Origin: Pyropia haitanensis
Taxonomy: Eukaryota; Rhodophyta; Bangiophyceae; Bangiales; Bangiaceae
Direction of reading: 5' to 3'
Length of the DNA: 64,000 nt
NCBI GenBank assembly: GCA_008729055.1
Contig: SDUX01000002.1
Coordinates: 5,855,874 to 5,919,873 of the forward strand
Positions 32,640-44,912 of the stretch are shown one piece after another. The notes below the pieces were generated by a model that ran no database searches, had not been told where the DNA came from, and saw only the letters and a program-made list of their open reading frames with translations. The number at the start of each line of letters is the position of its first letter. Position 1 is the first letter of the stretch. The translations under genes and the position numbers were made by a program.

Positions 32640-34390
32640 TGCACGGGCTGACGCCCGCGGCGGCGGCGGCGCGGGAGGAGGAGCTCCGCGCGGACGTGGA
32701 CGAGACCGCCGTCCGCCTGCGCGCGGCGGCGCGGGCGGTCGGCACGCCCGCCGCGCTCGCCGGCGTCGGCGCCGTCCGCCGCGTGCGCCACGGGCGCGCG
32801 TGGGAGGACGCGGGCAGCCGCAACTGTGGGTCCGACGTGGCCGAGCGGCGGGTGGAGAGCCTCGACGCAACGACCGCCGCGTCGCCGTCGGGGTCGACGC
32901 TCAGCGTGGCGGTGCCGCCGCCGGCGGTCGCCGCGGCGGGCGCGCACAGCAGGGGGAGCGGGGGGGTGGGGGGGGGGATGTGGGGGGGGGGGGGGGGGGC
33001 CGACCGCCACGACGGCTGGCGCCGCCGTGGTGGCTGCCAGGGCGACCGCCGCGCCACTGGCTGTGCGGGGGGGGGGCACTGCCGCTGCCGCCGCTGCCGG
33101 GGGAGGCCGCGGGGGAGGACGAGGATGAGGACGGCGGGGGGGGGGGTTGGTGGGGGGGGGGAGGGTGCCGCTGCCGACAACCCCGCGCGCCCGCCCGCCG
33201 AGGTTGCCGGCAGTGGCGCCGCCGGTGGCGCCCCCGCCGCCGCCCCCACCGCCGCTGCCGCCGCCGCCACCGCCACCGCCGCCGCCACCGCCACCGACTG
33301 CGGCGGTGGCGGTGGCACCGGCGGCGCCACTGACGACACGGGCGGCGCGGCGGCGTGGTCCGACGGCTCGGCCGAGGTGTGCGCCCCTTCCCCCCCCGCC
33401 TTTCCTCCCCTGCCCCCGCCCCTGGCCGGCCTAGTTGGCAGCGAGCCGCTCGGCGACGGGCCCGCCCTTGGCCCGCTGCCGACGCAAGAGGAGGGCGAGC
33501 CGGAGGGGGAGGGGGGGACGGGGGGCGGGGGGGGGACGCCGCCGCCGCCGCAGCCGCTGCCACCGCCGCCGCCGCCGACCGCCCGCGCTTTCCGCCGTCG
33601 GCGGCGGCCCAGACGCCAGCGGCCGCCGCCGTTGCCGCCGTCACCGCCGCGCTGGCAACCGCGTCGGTGAATTCACCGGCAGGGGCGGCGGCGGCCGCCG
33701 CCGCCGCGTCCACCGTCGCCGCCGGCGGGGCTGCCCAAGGCGGCGGTGACCCCCCCTGCCAACCGGCGGCGTCCCCCCCCCCCCCAGGCACCCCCCCCCC
33801 CGCCACCCACGACGGACAACATCCCCGGCCGGCAGGCGGTCGAAGATGCGGCGGCGCGGTCGGCGCTCGCGGCGGCGTACACCAACCTGGGCAACCTCTG
33901 GCGGCAGCAGCCCGGCCGCACCGCCGCGGCGCTGGCGGCGTACGCACAGGCGCTCACCTGGGGGGGGTACCGGGGGGGACTCCCGGTCGGTGGCGACGCG
34001 TTGGAGGAGGGCGGCGGCGGGGGGAGGGGGAACCGCGCCGCGTCCCCGGTGGCTGCTGGGGGAGGGGGGACGGGGGGGTTGGCCGTGCCGGCGGCGGCGG
34101 CGGCGGTGGTGGTGGTGGTAGTGGTGGTGGCGGTGGCGCCGCCGCGTCGCCGCCGCCGGCGTGCCCAGACGCGGCGGGCGACGGCGACCGGCCGGGCGCG
34201 GCGGTCGTCTACAGAAACCTGTCGGTGCTCTACGCCGCGACGCGGCGGTACGGCGAGGCGCTCGAGGCGGTGACCGCCGCGCGGGCGCTCGCGCCGTCGC
34301 TCGCGTGCGCGCGGTCCAGCGAGCTCAAGCTCCGCCGCCTCGCCGCCGCGGTGGCCGCGTCGCCGGGGAAGGGGGGGCGATTGGGGGGGG
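32640..34390 (+). CDS. TPR-like gene, frames broken at G/C runs
   Basis: Coding-like blocks on the plus strand are HGLTPAAAAAREEELRADVD and DETAVRLRAAARAVG through DVAERRVESLDATT (32640-32880). WSDGSAEVCAPSP ... LPTQEEGEPEGE follows (33358-33510). Two TPR-type helical hairpins follow: AYTNLGNLWRQQPGRTAAAL then AAYAQALTW (about 33876-33960), and VVYRNLSVLYAATRRYGEAL then EAVTAARALAP (about 34203-34290). The blocks lie in two frames. The changes coincide with C runs near 33776-33800 and a GGT repeat near 34110. TPR proteins mediate protein-protein contacts; the partner is unknown. Both ends are uncertain, and the region after 34390 (Ala/Gly/Pro-rich) may or may not belong. Confidence 0.4.
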
Positions 34391-35059
34391 GGGGGGGGGG
34401 GAAGCCGCCGCGGTCGAGGGGGGGGTGCCGCGATGGATGTGGACCGCGCGGGGGGTGTTGGGGTGCGGGGGGGGGGGGGCCCTGGCTCTGGCGGTGCTGC
34501 CGGTGATGAGGGTGGTGTCGCTGCTGCCGCTGCCGCCGCTGCCGCTGCCGCCGCCGCCGCTGCCGCCGCCACCGCCGCCGCCGCGGCCGCCGCCGACCGC
34601 GGCGGCGGCCGCGGCCGCCGCCGCGACACTGGCGGCCGAGGCGGCAGCCGCCGCAACCGCGGCGGCGGCGGTGGTCGACGCACCGCCCGGCAGCGGCGGC
34701 GGCGGCGGCGGTGACGGCGGTGGCGGTGGCGGTGGCGGCGGCCGCCGCGGGCGGTCTCGCGGGCGGGCGGCGGCGGGCGGTGTCGGGGCGGCGGTCGCGG
34801 CGGACTGGGAGGCCGCGTCAGCTGCCCGCACCGCCCGCTCGCGGCGGGGCGGGCGGCTGCGTCGGCGCGTGCCGCCGCGGCGGCGCGCCCCGGTCGGGGG
34901 GGGATGCCGCTGTCATTGCGACCGGGATGGGGGGGGAGCGCCTCCGCCGACGCCTCCGCCGCCGCCGCAGCTGCCGCGATCGCCGCCGCCGCCGCCGCCG
35001 GGTGGGGGGGGGGCTCTTGGGAGGCCACCACCCGGGGTGGGATGCCGCCATCATTGCCA

Positions 35060-35400
35060 CGCGGAGGGGGGGTTTGCCAGGTCATGAAAGCCCTCAACGA
35101 GGCGTGAGGACTGTATCTAGCGGACCACGCTGACGGAGAACAGAACGCAAACTGCATCTCTACCCGATTGCACAGGGCCTTGTAGTTCATGAAGGCGGAC
35201 GTCGGGTCCCACCCTCCTTTGTCCTTCACCCACGCGTCGGTCATGCCGAGCGCGTCGTACAGCTGGACGCCGGAGCGCTTTCCCGAATGGGTCGCGACCT
35301 TGTCAACGTCTAGCATGCCCCAGTCCTGCAATGCCTCCCGCACAAGGGCAGTCAACGCCTCAGAGCCAATCTGTTGGTGGGTGTCCCACACCCTCCCGCA
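35060..35400 (-). mobile_element. Tyrosine-recombinase-like C-terminal fragment
   Basis: The minus strand encodes DTHQQIGSEALTALVREALQ, then DKVATHSGKRSGVQLYDALG, then DAWVKDKGGWDPTSAFMNYK. The H-S-G-K-R block, the G-G-W and the terminal N-Y are placed as in the second half of tyrosine recombinases (H..R, H/W, Y), as seen in DIRS, Crypton and related elements. GC is lower than in the flanks. No upstream catalytic Arg box is visible, so it looks like a truncated element. The reading frame stays open upstream to 36987. The alternative is an unrelated domesticated integrase domain. Confidence 0.45.
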
Positions 35401-36987
<1,587 letters not shown>

Positions 36988-37634
36988 TGATATAACCCCC
37001 CTCCAATGTACCTTCCTTCCCCCCTATTAACCGGTGATCCCCTGCGCGCGGTAAGCGAAGTAATGAGCCAACACAGCTAGCGTTGCAGCGATTGCGGAGC
37101 GGCCGGAACCCTGCAGGAAGCACGCACTTTGAGACAAGTGCCACACGTTTCACACAGGTTCCCACGTGGCATTACGACTTCTTGTCGAGGCTGTGCCCAG
37201 AGAGGTCCGTTCGAGACCCACTGTCGATGCAGCCAATGACAAGCTCTTAAGGTTCGACGCCCTGCAGCCCGCTATGGATTGTTTCTCAATTGCCAGCATG
37301 CGATTGGCCCAAGCCACGTGTACGGCCTTGGACCACCCGCTCTACCGGGTGCGCTCTGATGGCAGGTGTCCACCTCCCGAAGCAGTGGGTGTGATGGACG
37401 TCATCCTCATCCGTCTGCAGCTGCCCGCCCGACTCGTCCAGCGCGCCCCGCCCGCTCCTCATCTCACGGGCCCTGCCTGCTCCTCTGCTCACCCGCCCAT
37501 CGCCCTTGCCGCCTCCCCCATCTCATTCCCCCGGCCCGTCCGCCTACACTCTGTCAATTAGCCCTGCTATCTTCCTTCACCCTGTTCGGCCCACCTTGCC
37601 ACCGCTACAGCCCGTGCTCCTCCGTCCGAGCGTC
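36988..37634. other. Intergenic, promoter side of the PsbQ'-like gene
   Basis: Medium-GC DNA at 36988-37330, then a pyrimidine-rich leader (37430-37630) typical of a 5' UTR. No gene is supported. A gttcgag word near 37210 was considered as a tRNA T-arm and rejected. Confidence 0.45.
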
Positions 37635-38336
37635 ATGGCGGCTTTTGTTGTCCCCTGTGGCCGGACAGCCAGCCTGCGCCCGCAGCTGCCGCTCGTTCAA
37701 CCGTCCCCCAGCGTAACTCCCCGCATGGGTGTGGGCCGGCAAGCCACGCCCTCCCCGCCACCTCCTCCCCCACTCCCCGCCATCTCTCGCCGTGCGGCGC
37801 TGGCCAGCGTGGCCGCCGTTGCGGCTGCCGCCGCTGGCGTCACGGCGACTGGCGGGCGCCCCGACCCCGCGTTGGCTGCCATGTACCCTGTCGACGCGCG
37901 CGGTGACCTGTGGGCGCCCAAGGGGGACTTGACGCGCGTCGAGGCGTACCTGCCCCAGCTCCGTGCCGGCGCGGTGACGCTCAAATCCTTGCAGCAGCGG
38001 TGGGACACGCTCGTCACGAATGGGGACGACGTGCGGCGGGAGTTGGGCACCGTCGGCCTCAAGTCCCCGCTGCTCAACATCCGCAAGACATTTGAGGCAG
38101 CGTCCCGGGCCGCGTCGGCGGCGGGCGCAGACCCAGAGGTCCTCGATGCCCTCGATGATGGGGTCGACGCGATCACGTCGGGCCTCGGGGCGGTGGACTT
38201 TCAAGTCTACTCCATCGGCTACACGGAGCTCGAGCCGACCAAGCGTGGCCTGGCGGAGAAGAGCAAGGAAAAGCTTGATGAGGTGGTCGTGCGCTACGAC
38301 GAAGTTGTCTCTCTGTTTGAGGGGCTCAAGAAGTAG
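37635..38336 (+). CDS. Thylakoid-lumen PsbQ'-like protein
   Basis: A 233-residue single-exon protein. The N-terminus (MAAFVVPCGRTASLRPQLPL) fits a plastid transit peptide. Residues 51-75 form a Tat-type lumen signal: R52-R53 (SRRAALAS), an Ala-rich hydrophobic stretch, and an A-L-A site after residue 81. The mature protein is about 152 residues, helical, and has no membrane segment after the signal (RVEAYLPQLRAGAVTLKSLQ, ELEPTKRGLAEKSKEKLDEV). Length, all-helical composition and targeting match PsbQ/PsbQ', the ~20-kDa extrinsic photosystem II protein of red algae that stabilises the oxygen-evolving complex. Other lumenal four-helix proteins are possible, so the symbol is left empty. Start at 37635: first ATG in the frame, followed by the targeting sequence. 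Confidence 0.6.
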   Translation: MAAFVVPCGRTASLRPQLPLVQPSPSVTPRMGVGRQATPSPPPPPPLPAISRRAALASVAAVAAAAAGVTATGGRPDPALAAMYPVDARGDLWAPKGDLTRVEAYLPQLRAGAVTLKSLQQRWDTLVTNGDDVRRELGTVGLKSPLLNIRKTFEAASRAASAAGADPEVLDALDDGVDAITSGLGAVDFQVYSIGYTELEPTKRGLAEKSKEKLDEVVVRYDEVVSLFEGLKK

Positions 38337-39087
38337 GCATGCGGGGGGCAGGGCGCTGTGGAAATGCGGGGCCGATGTGGGGGGCGGATGACGAACGAGG
38401 CTCGGGCAGGGGAGGAGGGACAGGTGGGGAGTAGGGTGGGCGGGGGTAGGGCCACCAAATTGGCGCCTTCAACTCCAGTGGGCCGTCTCCCGCACGCCGC
38501 GGGGTTGTGGGCGGGAGGGTGCCGGAGTCAGAACGAGCGGGGAGGGAAACCCCACGGCTGTTCCCGCCCGTACGCCGTGCGCCATGGTCTCAGCGGGGCA
38601 GCGCGCGCGTCTGTGGGGCCGCGTCGGCGCATTGGGCGACGCTGGGCCGAGGCCCCCGCACAGGGCGCCCAGCCGCGTGTGCGCACAGCTGCCGCCCGCC
38701 GCGCGCGTGCAAAGACAGCCGTTGCAAAGCAGGTGAGCACGTCTTGGATGGCACCACGCAGGCATCGACGGCAGTGCTGCAAAGCGATGTGCCAGGGACC
38801 GCGCGAGGAGGGGCGAGCACGAGGGTGCCGGCGGGTGGCCGCACCGCATCGCTGCCCACGGCCTGATTGCGGCGAACCCCACGACATCACTGAGCAGCAG
38901 CACCAGCAGTATGACAAGGCCGTGGGGTGGGCGCCGCGCCGCCTGTCGTCCTGAAAGGGAAAGAGTGTCCAGTCGGTCTACACAGGTCATAAAACAAACA
39001 GGAGAGGGGCACCAGAGAATGACAGGAAAGCGTACCGCCCGCCCTTCCCCCCCCCCCCCCGCCCGACAAGACGTAGCGCCGAGGGCG
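38337..39087. other. Intergenic between convergent genes
   Basis: 3' sides of the PsbQ'-like and transporter genes. GC-rich with no supported coding sequence; a C run lies at 39048-39061. Confidence 0.5.
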
Positions 39088-40329
39088 CTACGAGCTCCCC
39101 CCTCCCCCAGCTGCCTTCGCCTGCTGGCTGAGGCGGAGCTTCGTCTGCGTGTAGCTGACCACCCCCGTGATGGCAATCCCCAGTCCCGTCATGTTCTTCC
39201 ACTCGACGGGACGACCAAAGAAGAGGAAGTCAACCAGCAACAGCGTCGACGTCTTGGCGTGGCCCAGCACATTGTACGTCACCGCGCTGGTGCGGCCAAT
39301 CACCCAAAAGATGCTGACGTTGACACAAAACGCGAGCACGCCCGTCAGCGCAATCGCGCCCGCTGCGCTGCGGGTCATCTCAAAGTGCCAGATGCTCGTG
39401 GGGCTGGCCGGGTTGTAGTCGTCCAGCAGCGGCACAAACGGCAGCATCATGACAGCCGACAGTGGCGCAATGTACATTTGCAGCTGCAGGGGGTTGGCGG
39501 CGAGTGACCGCTGCAGGCTGCCCGTCCAGATCTGGTACATGGCCGTGCACAGGACGTTGAGGCAGGCAAAGATGGTGCCCACCAGGTTGAGCTCAAAGTC
39601 CGTCGCGCCCGTGATGGCAATCCCGATGCACAGGCACGCGATGGAGCCCCACAGCGGCCGCGGGAGCACGCGCTTATAGGCCAGCGCCTCAATAACCACC
39701 ACCGCCGCGACGGTCAAGTGCTTCATGACCTGATAAAAGCCGACGCTGTTGTACTGGAGCGACAGGTTGGAAAAGACCACAAAGCCCATGCCCGCCGCGG
39801 CTAGCGCCGCCGCCTTGCGCACCTCCAGCCGCTTGACGGTGAAGAAGCCGAGCTTGGCAAACAGCGCCAGGCCCAGGGTCGTCATAATGAAATGCACCAG
39901 CGTCAGCGTCGTTGCAAACGTAAAGCCCACCGTCCGGAACACGTACTTGTTGGCCGACACGATGCCGGTGCTCGAGATGAAGTTGAAAAACATGATGCCG
40001 GCAACCTCAGCGCTAAAGCCCGACTCGGCCGACGCCCCTGGCGGGGCGGCAGCGCCGCCACCCCCACCCGCAACCGACGCCACCGCACCGCCCGCGCCAG
40101 GCGGTCCAACCCCACCGCTGCTACTCGGCGGCGCCGGCTCATCCTTGACCTTGGCCGCTGCCGCCGCCTTGGTCGCGTCTGACGGCAGCGCAATGTCAAT
40201 CTGGGACACGGAGTGCAGGGGGTCGTCTGGCGGTCCACTGCCGGTGGCGGCAGCGTCCGCGGCCAAGAACCGCTGGACTTCTTGCCGATCGGTCGCCAGT
40301 GCACCATCCTTGGACATGGCGTCGGGCAT
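39088..40329 (-). CDS. Nucleotide-sugar/triose-phosphate translocator family transporter (SLC35E3-like)
   Basis: A 413-residue protein from ATG 40329 (MPDAMSKDGAL); the second ATG at 40317 is also possible. After a cytosolic, Gly/Ala-rich N-terminus of ~120 residues come about ten membrane helices of the drug/metabolite transporter superfamily. Family signatures include GIVSANKYVFRTVGFTFATT, LVHFIMTTLG, VGFYQVMKHLTVAAVVVIEA, and the late block RTSAVTYNVLGHAKTSTLLL followed by VDFLFFGRPVEWKN. The pattern is that of SLC35E3 and plant UDP-rhamnose/UDP-galactose transporters, which exchange nucleotide sugars for UMP across Golgi membranes. A role supplying galactan or other wall polysaccharide synthesis is inferred. 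There is no transit peptide. Substrate cannot be read from sequence. Confidence 0.8.
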   Translation of the reverse strand: MPDAMSKDGALATDRQEVQRFLAADAAATGSGPPDDPLHSVSQIDIALPSDATKAAAAAKVKDEPAPPSSSGGVGPPGAGGAVASVAGGGGGAAAPPGASAESGFSAEVAGIMFFNFISSTGIVSANKYVFRTVGFTFATTLTLVHFIMTTLGLALFAKLGFFTVKRLEVRKAAALAAAGMGFVVFSNLSLQYNSVGFYQVMKHLTVAAVVVIEALAYKRVLPRPLWGSIACLCIGIAITGATDFELNLVGTIFACLNVLCTAMYQIWTGSLQRSLAANPLQLQMYIAPLSAVMMLPFVPLLDDYNPASPTSIWHFEMTRSAAGAIALTGVLAFCVNVSIFWVIGRTSAVTYNVLGHAKTSTLLLVDFLFFGRPVEWKNMTGLGIAITGVVSYTQTKLRLSQQAKAAGGGGSS

Positions 40330-40954
40330 GCACGGAGGTAAGGGGGGGGGAGAGGCGAGAATAGTGCAACAGGCGGCAGGGGAAGGGGCGGTAGTGAACG
40401 AGGTGTGTTGGGGGGGGGGGGTGAAGGAGGGGGGGAAATGGAGCAAGAAGGGCAGAGCCACAGCTGGGATAGGGCGCCTCAAGCGAGCAGCTGCTGGGAG
40501 CCGGGTCAGGCCGCGCGGGGCGCACGCGTGCGGTGGCCGCGGCGGTTGACGCTCAAAGAGAGGCGCGGCGGTCACGACCGCAGCCTCGTGGATGGCAACC
40601 TCCGCACCCCAGCGCACGCGGTGGACCGACAGCCAGGGTTGACGACCAACAGCGGCGGCGGCGGCGGCGCCCAGCGGAACAATGGGGAGAGGTGGGCGGC
40701 AGAGGCACGCTGCTGGTGCCCAACTACCACGCCGCCGCACCGCGACGGGCGTGGCACACGTCGGTCCGCCGCTCAGCGAGGGGCGGAAACGCCCAGCCAC
40801 CCGCGGGGGGTAGCGGGTGGGCGCGCGTGCGGCCGGCAAGAACGGGGATGGCGAGAGGGGGGATGCCGAAGGGGGGGGGAGGGGGGGAGGAGACGGGAGC
40901 CGGCGCCAGCAGCACCCCCGCGCGCCAGTGCGCCCGCCCACAGGCGCCACCGGT

Positions 40955-40995
<41 letters not shown>

Positions 40996-41715
40996 GCGCC
41001 GCGGCGGCCGGAAGCGGTGCGTCTCACGCGGGCGGGGGGGGGGAAAGCGGCGGCGCGGCAGCGCGGCGGCGCGGCGGCGCCGGCGTGTCCCTGCCGCCAG
41101 CGGCACCGCAACGGGACACGGCGCTGCCCGAGTGCCGCGACGACACTGACCGGGACGGTAAGTTGGAAGCGGTGGGGGCGGGGAGCGGGGCGCGCGGGAC
41201 GCGCCGGCACGGCACGGCGGGGGTGGTGCCGGCGGGGTGGGGGGGGGTGTGCCACGCACAAGCAACGGCGTCGCCGGTCGTCCCGTCCGTCGCGCGCACC
41301 CGCCACCCGTCGGCCCGCGGCGCGCACAGTGGGGGCGGTGTGGGCGCGCCGGCGGGGGCGCAACGGCATCGCCAAGAGGGGGGGTGCCGGGGGGGGGGGG
41401 GCGCGGCGCGGGCGCAGGCAGCGTTTCGCGCCCCGGTGTACGACCTCTGACAGCGTCGGCGAGACTGCGTGGGGGGTTTCCGTCGTCATCCGGCTCGCCG
41501 CAACCCCCGGGGCCTGTGCCCACCTGTGCGGGCGGCAGCGTGCGGGCGCAGTCGCGCCGCGTAGATTCGGGCGTGGGTGGGCCGACGGTTTTGGTACTTT
41601 TTTGACGGCGTGCGCGGTGTCAGCGGCGGAGCGAGAGCCGAGCAAGCGCACGGGTGTTATGAAGAGCAAAGTTTAGCCACGTGGCCCGTGAGCACGTGCG
41701 GACCGAACAAAATTA
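40330..41715. other. Intergenic, promoter side of the transporter
   Basis: GC-rich DNA with G runs (40410, 40867-40887, 41391-41402). Frames are open on both strands for compositional reasons. The minus frame is continuous with the transporter but reads as Pro/Arg-rich leader and was not included. Confidence 0.45.
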
Positions 41716-41973
41716 GTGGAGACTTGTGAAGATAGACTTGTTGGAAGCAAAATTCGTCCATATCCAAAGATGTTCGCTCAGGATAATAATCCTCCAAGAA
41801 CAGTTTGGATGGATCATGGGGCTTTCAAGAAGACTTTCATGGGCTATCCGGGGGGCTCTCTGCTAGCGGGTGACTTTGGACTCCAGAAAGTGGGGACAAA
41901 CGCTGTGTGGTTGAGCAGTCTCCCTGAAAATGCGCGAAAATGGGGAGATGAGATGGGGCCTGCTGGGCCTTGA
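41716..41973 (+). other. Low-GC open frame of foreign character
   Basis: An 85-codon frame without an ATG near its start (the first in-frame ATG, at about 41770, is internal). It reads GSKIRPYPKMFAQDNNPPRT, then VWMDHGAFKKTFMGYPGG, then NAVWLSSLPENARKWGDEMG. The composition is normal and globular, and the codons are A/T-ending (cca, aga, gat, aat). This is unlike every host gene nearby, where G/C-ending codons dominate. I do not recognise it. It may be a piece of a mobile element, an organelle insertion or transferred DNA. Confidence 0.35.
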
Positions 41974-42269
41974 GACAAGGGCAAGGAGAGAGCGCCCGCG
42001 TCCCCGCCGCCGCGCCTCTGCTGGTGCCGCGAACGTCCGTGCCTACGACCGCGACCGTTTTTCTCCCGTGCCACCCGGCTACCCCCGTGGACAGAGTGTG
42101 TTCCGCACGCACGGTTCACCGCGCGGCTACCCCCCCCCTGCTCCCTCGTCCTTCCTGTACCCCTCCCCCTTGCCTCCCACCCCCACCCCGCGCGTTTCTC
42201 TCTGCTTGTGCTTGTCCCCGCGCGCTCCCCTTCCACCCCCGCGCCTGCCGGCGTGTGGCGACCGGCGCC
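41974..42269. other. Leader of the UVR-ApaG gene
   Basis: Pyrimidine-rich sequence (42130-42250) consistent with a 5' UTR. No TATA box is recognised. Confidence 0.35.
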
Positions 42270-44094
42270 ATGGCCCCCCCTCTCGCCTATATCGCGGCAG
42301 CGGCTGCCGCTGCGCGGCCGCGCCGCCACGGCGGCGCGGCCACGCCCGTCGCCACCGCCGCCGCCGCCGCCGCCGCGGCCGGTGCGGGCGCCGCGGCGGC
42401 CGCCGTCTGTGGCCGCCCGTCGGGGTGGGCGGGCGCGCCGCCCCGCGGCCGCGGCGCGGCGGCCGTGGCGCGCCGCCGCCGGGGGCGGGCGCCGGCACGC
42501 CCGTCGGGCGTGGCGTCGGCGGTGGCGTCGGCGGCGGGGGGTGGTGGGGGGGCGGGCGGGGAGGCGGCCAAGGCGACCGAGACCGCCGCGGGCACCACCG
42601 CCGCCGCCGCCGCCGCCGCCGCGGCGGCCGCCGCCGCCGCCGCTGGCGGCACGGGTGCCAGCGGCGGCACCGGCGGCGGTGACGCCGCTGACGAAAGTGG
42701 CGGCGGTGCGGCCGCCGGCGACGGCGGCGACGCCGACGGCGCCGCCGCCGTCCTCGACGCCGCCGACACGGCCGGCCGCCGCGACCTGTGGCAGTCCATC
42801 GCCGCCGCGCGGGCGGCGCTGGCGATTGCCGTCCGCGCGGAGCGGTACCTCGACGCGGCGCGGCTGCGCAACGAGGTGGCCGGCCTGCTCTCCCGGGACC
42901 CGTGGGAGGTGGCCAAGGCCGCCATGGACGCCGCCGTCGCCCGCGAGGCGTACGCAGAGGCGGCCGCCGCGCGGGACGCGCTCGCCGCCATCCCGCCGCC
43001 GCCGTCGATGGCGTCGCTGTCGCGGCCGGCGGGTGGCCGGCGGGGTGGCGGGGGGGGGGGGGGGGGCGTGCCGACGGCCCGGCCGACCGGGACGGCCTCC
43101 GCGGCCTGACCGAGGCGGACGTGGACGTGGCGGTCGACGCGACGACGGCGGGCGTGCGCGTGCGCGTCGAGGCGTTTTTTGTGCCCGAGCGGAGCGACGT
43201 GGTGGTGCCGCCGGCAGACGCCGCCGACGGCGCCGCGGGGCGCGGCGACAAGGCGGGGGCGGACGCGGCCGCGGCGGTGGCGGCGGCGGCGGCGGCGGGG
43301 CGCGGCGGCGGCGGGGAGCGGAGCTTTGTGTTTGGCTACAAGGTGCGGCTGACCAACACGACCGCCGCGGCGGTGCAGGTGGTGGGGCGCCACTGGGTGA
43401 TCCGCAGCACGGGGGGGGTGGAGAATGAGGTGCGGGGGGTGGGCGTGGTGGGGAAGCAGCCGGTGCTCATGCCAGGCGAGACGTTTGAGTACGTTGACGG
43501 GGCGTGGGTGGGAGGGGGTGGGGTGGTGGGAAGGCGTCTGGCGCGAACGGGTTGTGGGGGGGGTAGGGGGGGTGCGCGGCGACGGGTTGGACCAGCCACC
43601 GCCGACTGTGGTGGAGCTGGGTGCGGCTCGGTCTTTGGTTGGGGGTGGGGGGGCGTGGCCGCGTGGCTGGCCCGGTGCAGCTGCGGCGCGGCGGCCGCTT
43701 GTGGGTGCGAGAGGCGGCTGCCTCTGACGGCCGGCTGGGTGGGTGCGCCGGCTCGCCGGTGGCAGCGGCTGTCGCGTCGCCCGTGCTGTGCATACTGACC
43801 GTTGCCTTGGGTGCGGTTTCGCCCGCTGACCCGCTGTGCTCCTATTGTCGTGGCGCGCATGGTGTGTGTGGTCGCCCCTGCCGCTCCGCCTGGTTGGCCC
43901 TGTACCACAGGTACACCAGCCTCTGCCCCCTGCGCGTGCGCCTCGGCCCCGCGATGGCGGTCCTCGGCTCCATGCAGGGCGACTACACGGTCGTGTCGGG
44001 CGATACGGGCGGCAAGAGCGTCAAGGTGCTGGTGCCGACCTTTTACCTCGTCCTGCCCGCCGTCCACCGCCTGCCGGCTGAGGAGGAGGAGTAA
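42270..44094 (+). CDS. UVR-motif + ApaG (DUF525) protein, 2 exons
   Basis: Exon 1 is 42270-43488 and exon 2 is 43911-44094. The 422-nt intron has donor GA|GTACGT and acceptor CCACAG|G, restoring GETFE-YTSLCPLRVRLG, a perfect ApaG junction. The N-terminus (MAPPLAYIAAAAAAARPRRH) is Ala/Arg-rich, possibly a plastid transit peptide. A UVR-type helical hairpin follows (ERYLDAARLRNEVAGLLSRD, about residues 192-211, and AREAYAEAAAARDALAAI). The ApaG domain has FVFGYKVRLTNTTAAAVQVV, GRHWVIRSTGGVENEVRGVG and VVGKQPVLMPGE. ApaG folds act in protein-protein binding and UVR motifs in Clp adaptors, so a plastid protease-adaptor role is possible but inferred. The frame shifts by one base within a run of 17 G (43050-43066), probably a sequence error. 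Confidence 0.72.
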
Positions 44095-44912
44095 GGGGGG
44101 GGGGGAAGGGGTGGGGAGGGGGGGGGGATGGCCGCGTGTATCTATTTGGCAGGGGCGGGGGGCGGGGGGGGGGGGACGCGGCGGTCGGACCCCCGCCTGG
44201 TCTTGTTGTGGGGGGCGCGCCCCCGTGGGTGGCCGTCGGTGCCGCGGGGGCGCGCGTGCGTGTGCGTGTGGGCGGTGGTGCGTGGGCAACGGGCGGCCGC
44301 CGCGGCGCCGCGGCTGGTGGTGGGTGCGGGTGGTTTGGTCTGCGGGCGGCCGCTGCATTGATAGCCTCTGTGCGACCCGACTTGGCCCGCCCGCGCGTGT
44401 CCGTGGCGCCGCCGCCGACGCGGCTGGTCGGCGGCGGCGCGCCCGCCCCGCGGCGCCGTACCAAACAGAAAGGCTGCAGGGTGGGGCTGTGACGCGGGGG
44501 GCGGCAAGGAACAGAGGTGTCAGATGAGCGTGGTGACAAGAGAAAAAAAAAAAAAAAAACGAGAATCAGAAAAGCACCTGCGACGCCCGACGAGCGTCGA
44601 GCGTGGGGTGCTCCCCTCCTGTGCATCAAACCGAGAGTCATGAAGACACGAACAGACGACAACCAGCGGCGTGGCGCACGCGGTACACAGTCACGACCCA
44701 TCCCGCGGGGTGTGCGACCCCTTCCCCCCCCCCCACAGCCCCCCCGCCCCCAATCCCCTTCTCTACGCGCCCACGGTCCCGCCCTCTCCCCACCCGCCTA
44801 GACACTTTTGACCCCCAACCGCCACCCCCCCCCCCTACCCCCACTCCCCCCCCCTATGGCCCACACGACCGCCCCCCACCCCCCCCCCCCCCCCACCCCC
44901 CCCGCGCCCCCC
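44095..44912. other. Intergenic between convergent genes
   Basis: G-run-rich spacer, then A-rich (an A run at 44543-44559) and C-run-rich DNA before the ORC1 stop. No gene is supported. Confidence 0.45.

Noticed and set aside
34890..35057. Duplicated GNDGGIPPR / RNDSGIPPR motif on the minus strand as part of the recombinase
   Set aside because: It lies in Ala/Pro-rich sequence beyond the recognisable recombinase block and may be chance similarity in GC-rich DNA.
37195..37240. tRNA T-arm around gttcgagaccc
   Set aside because: No D-arm or anticodon stem lies at the right distance on either strand.
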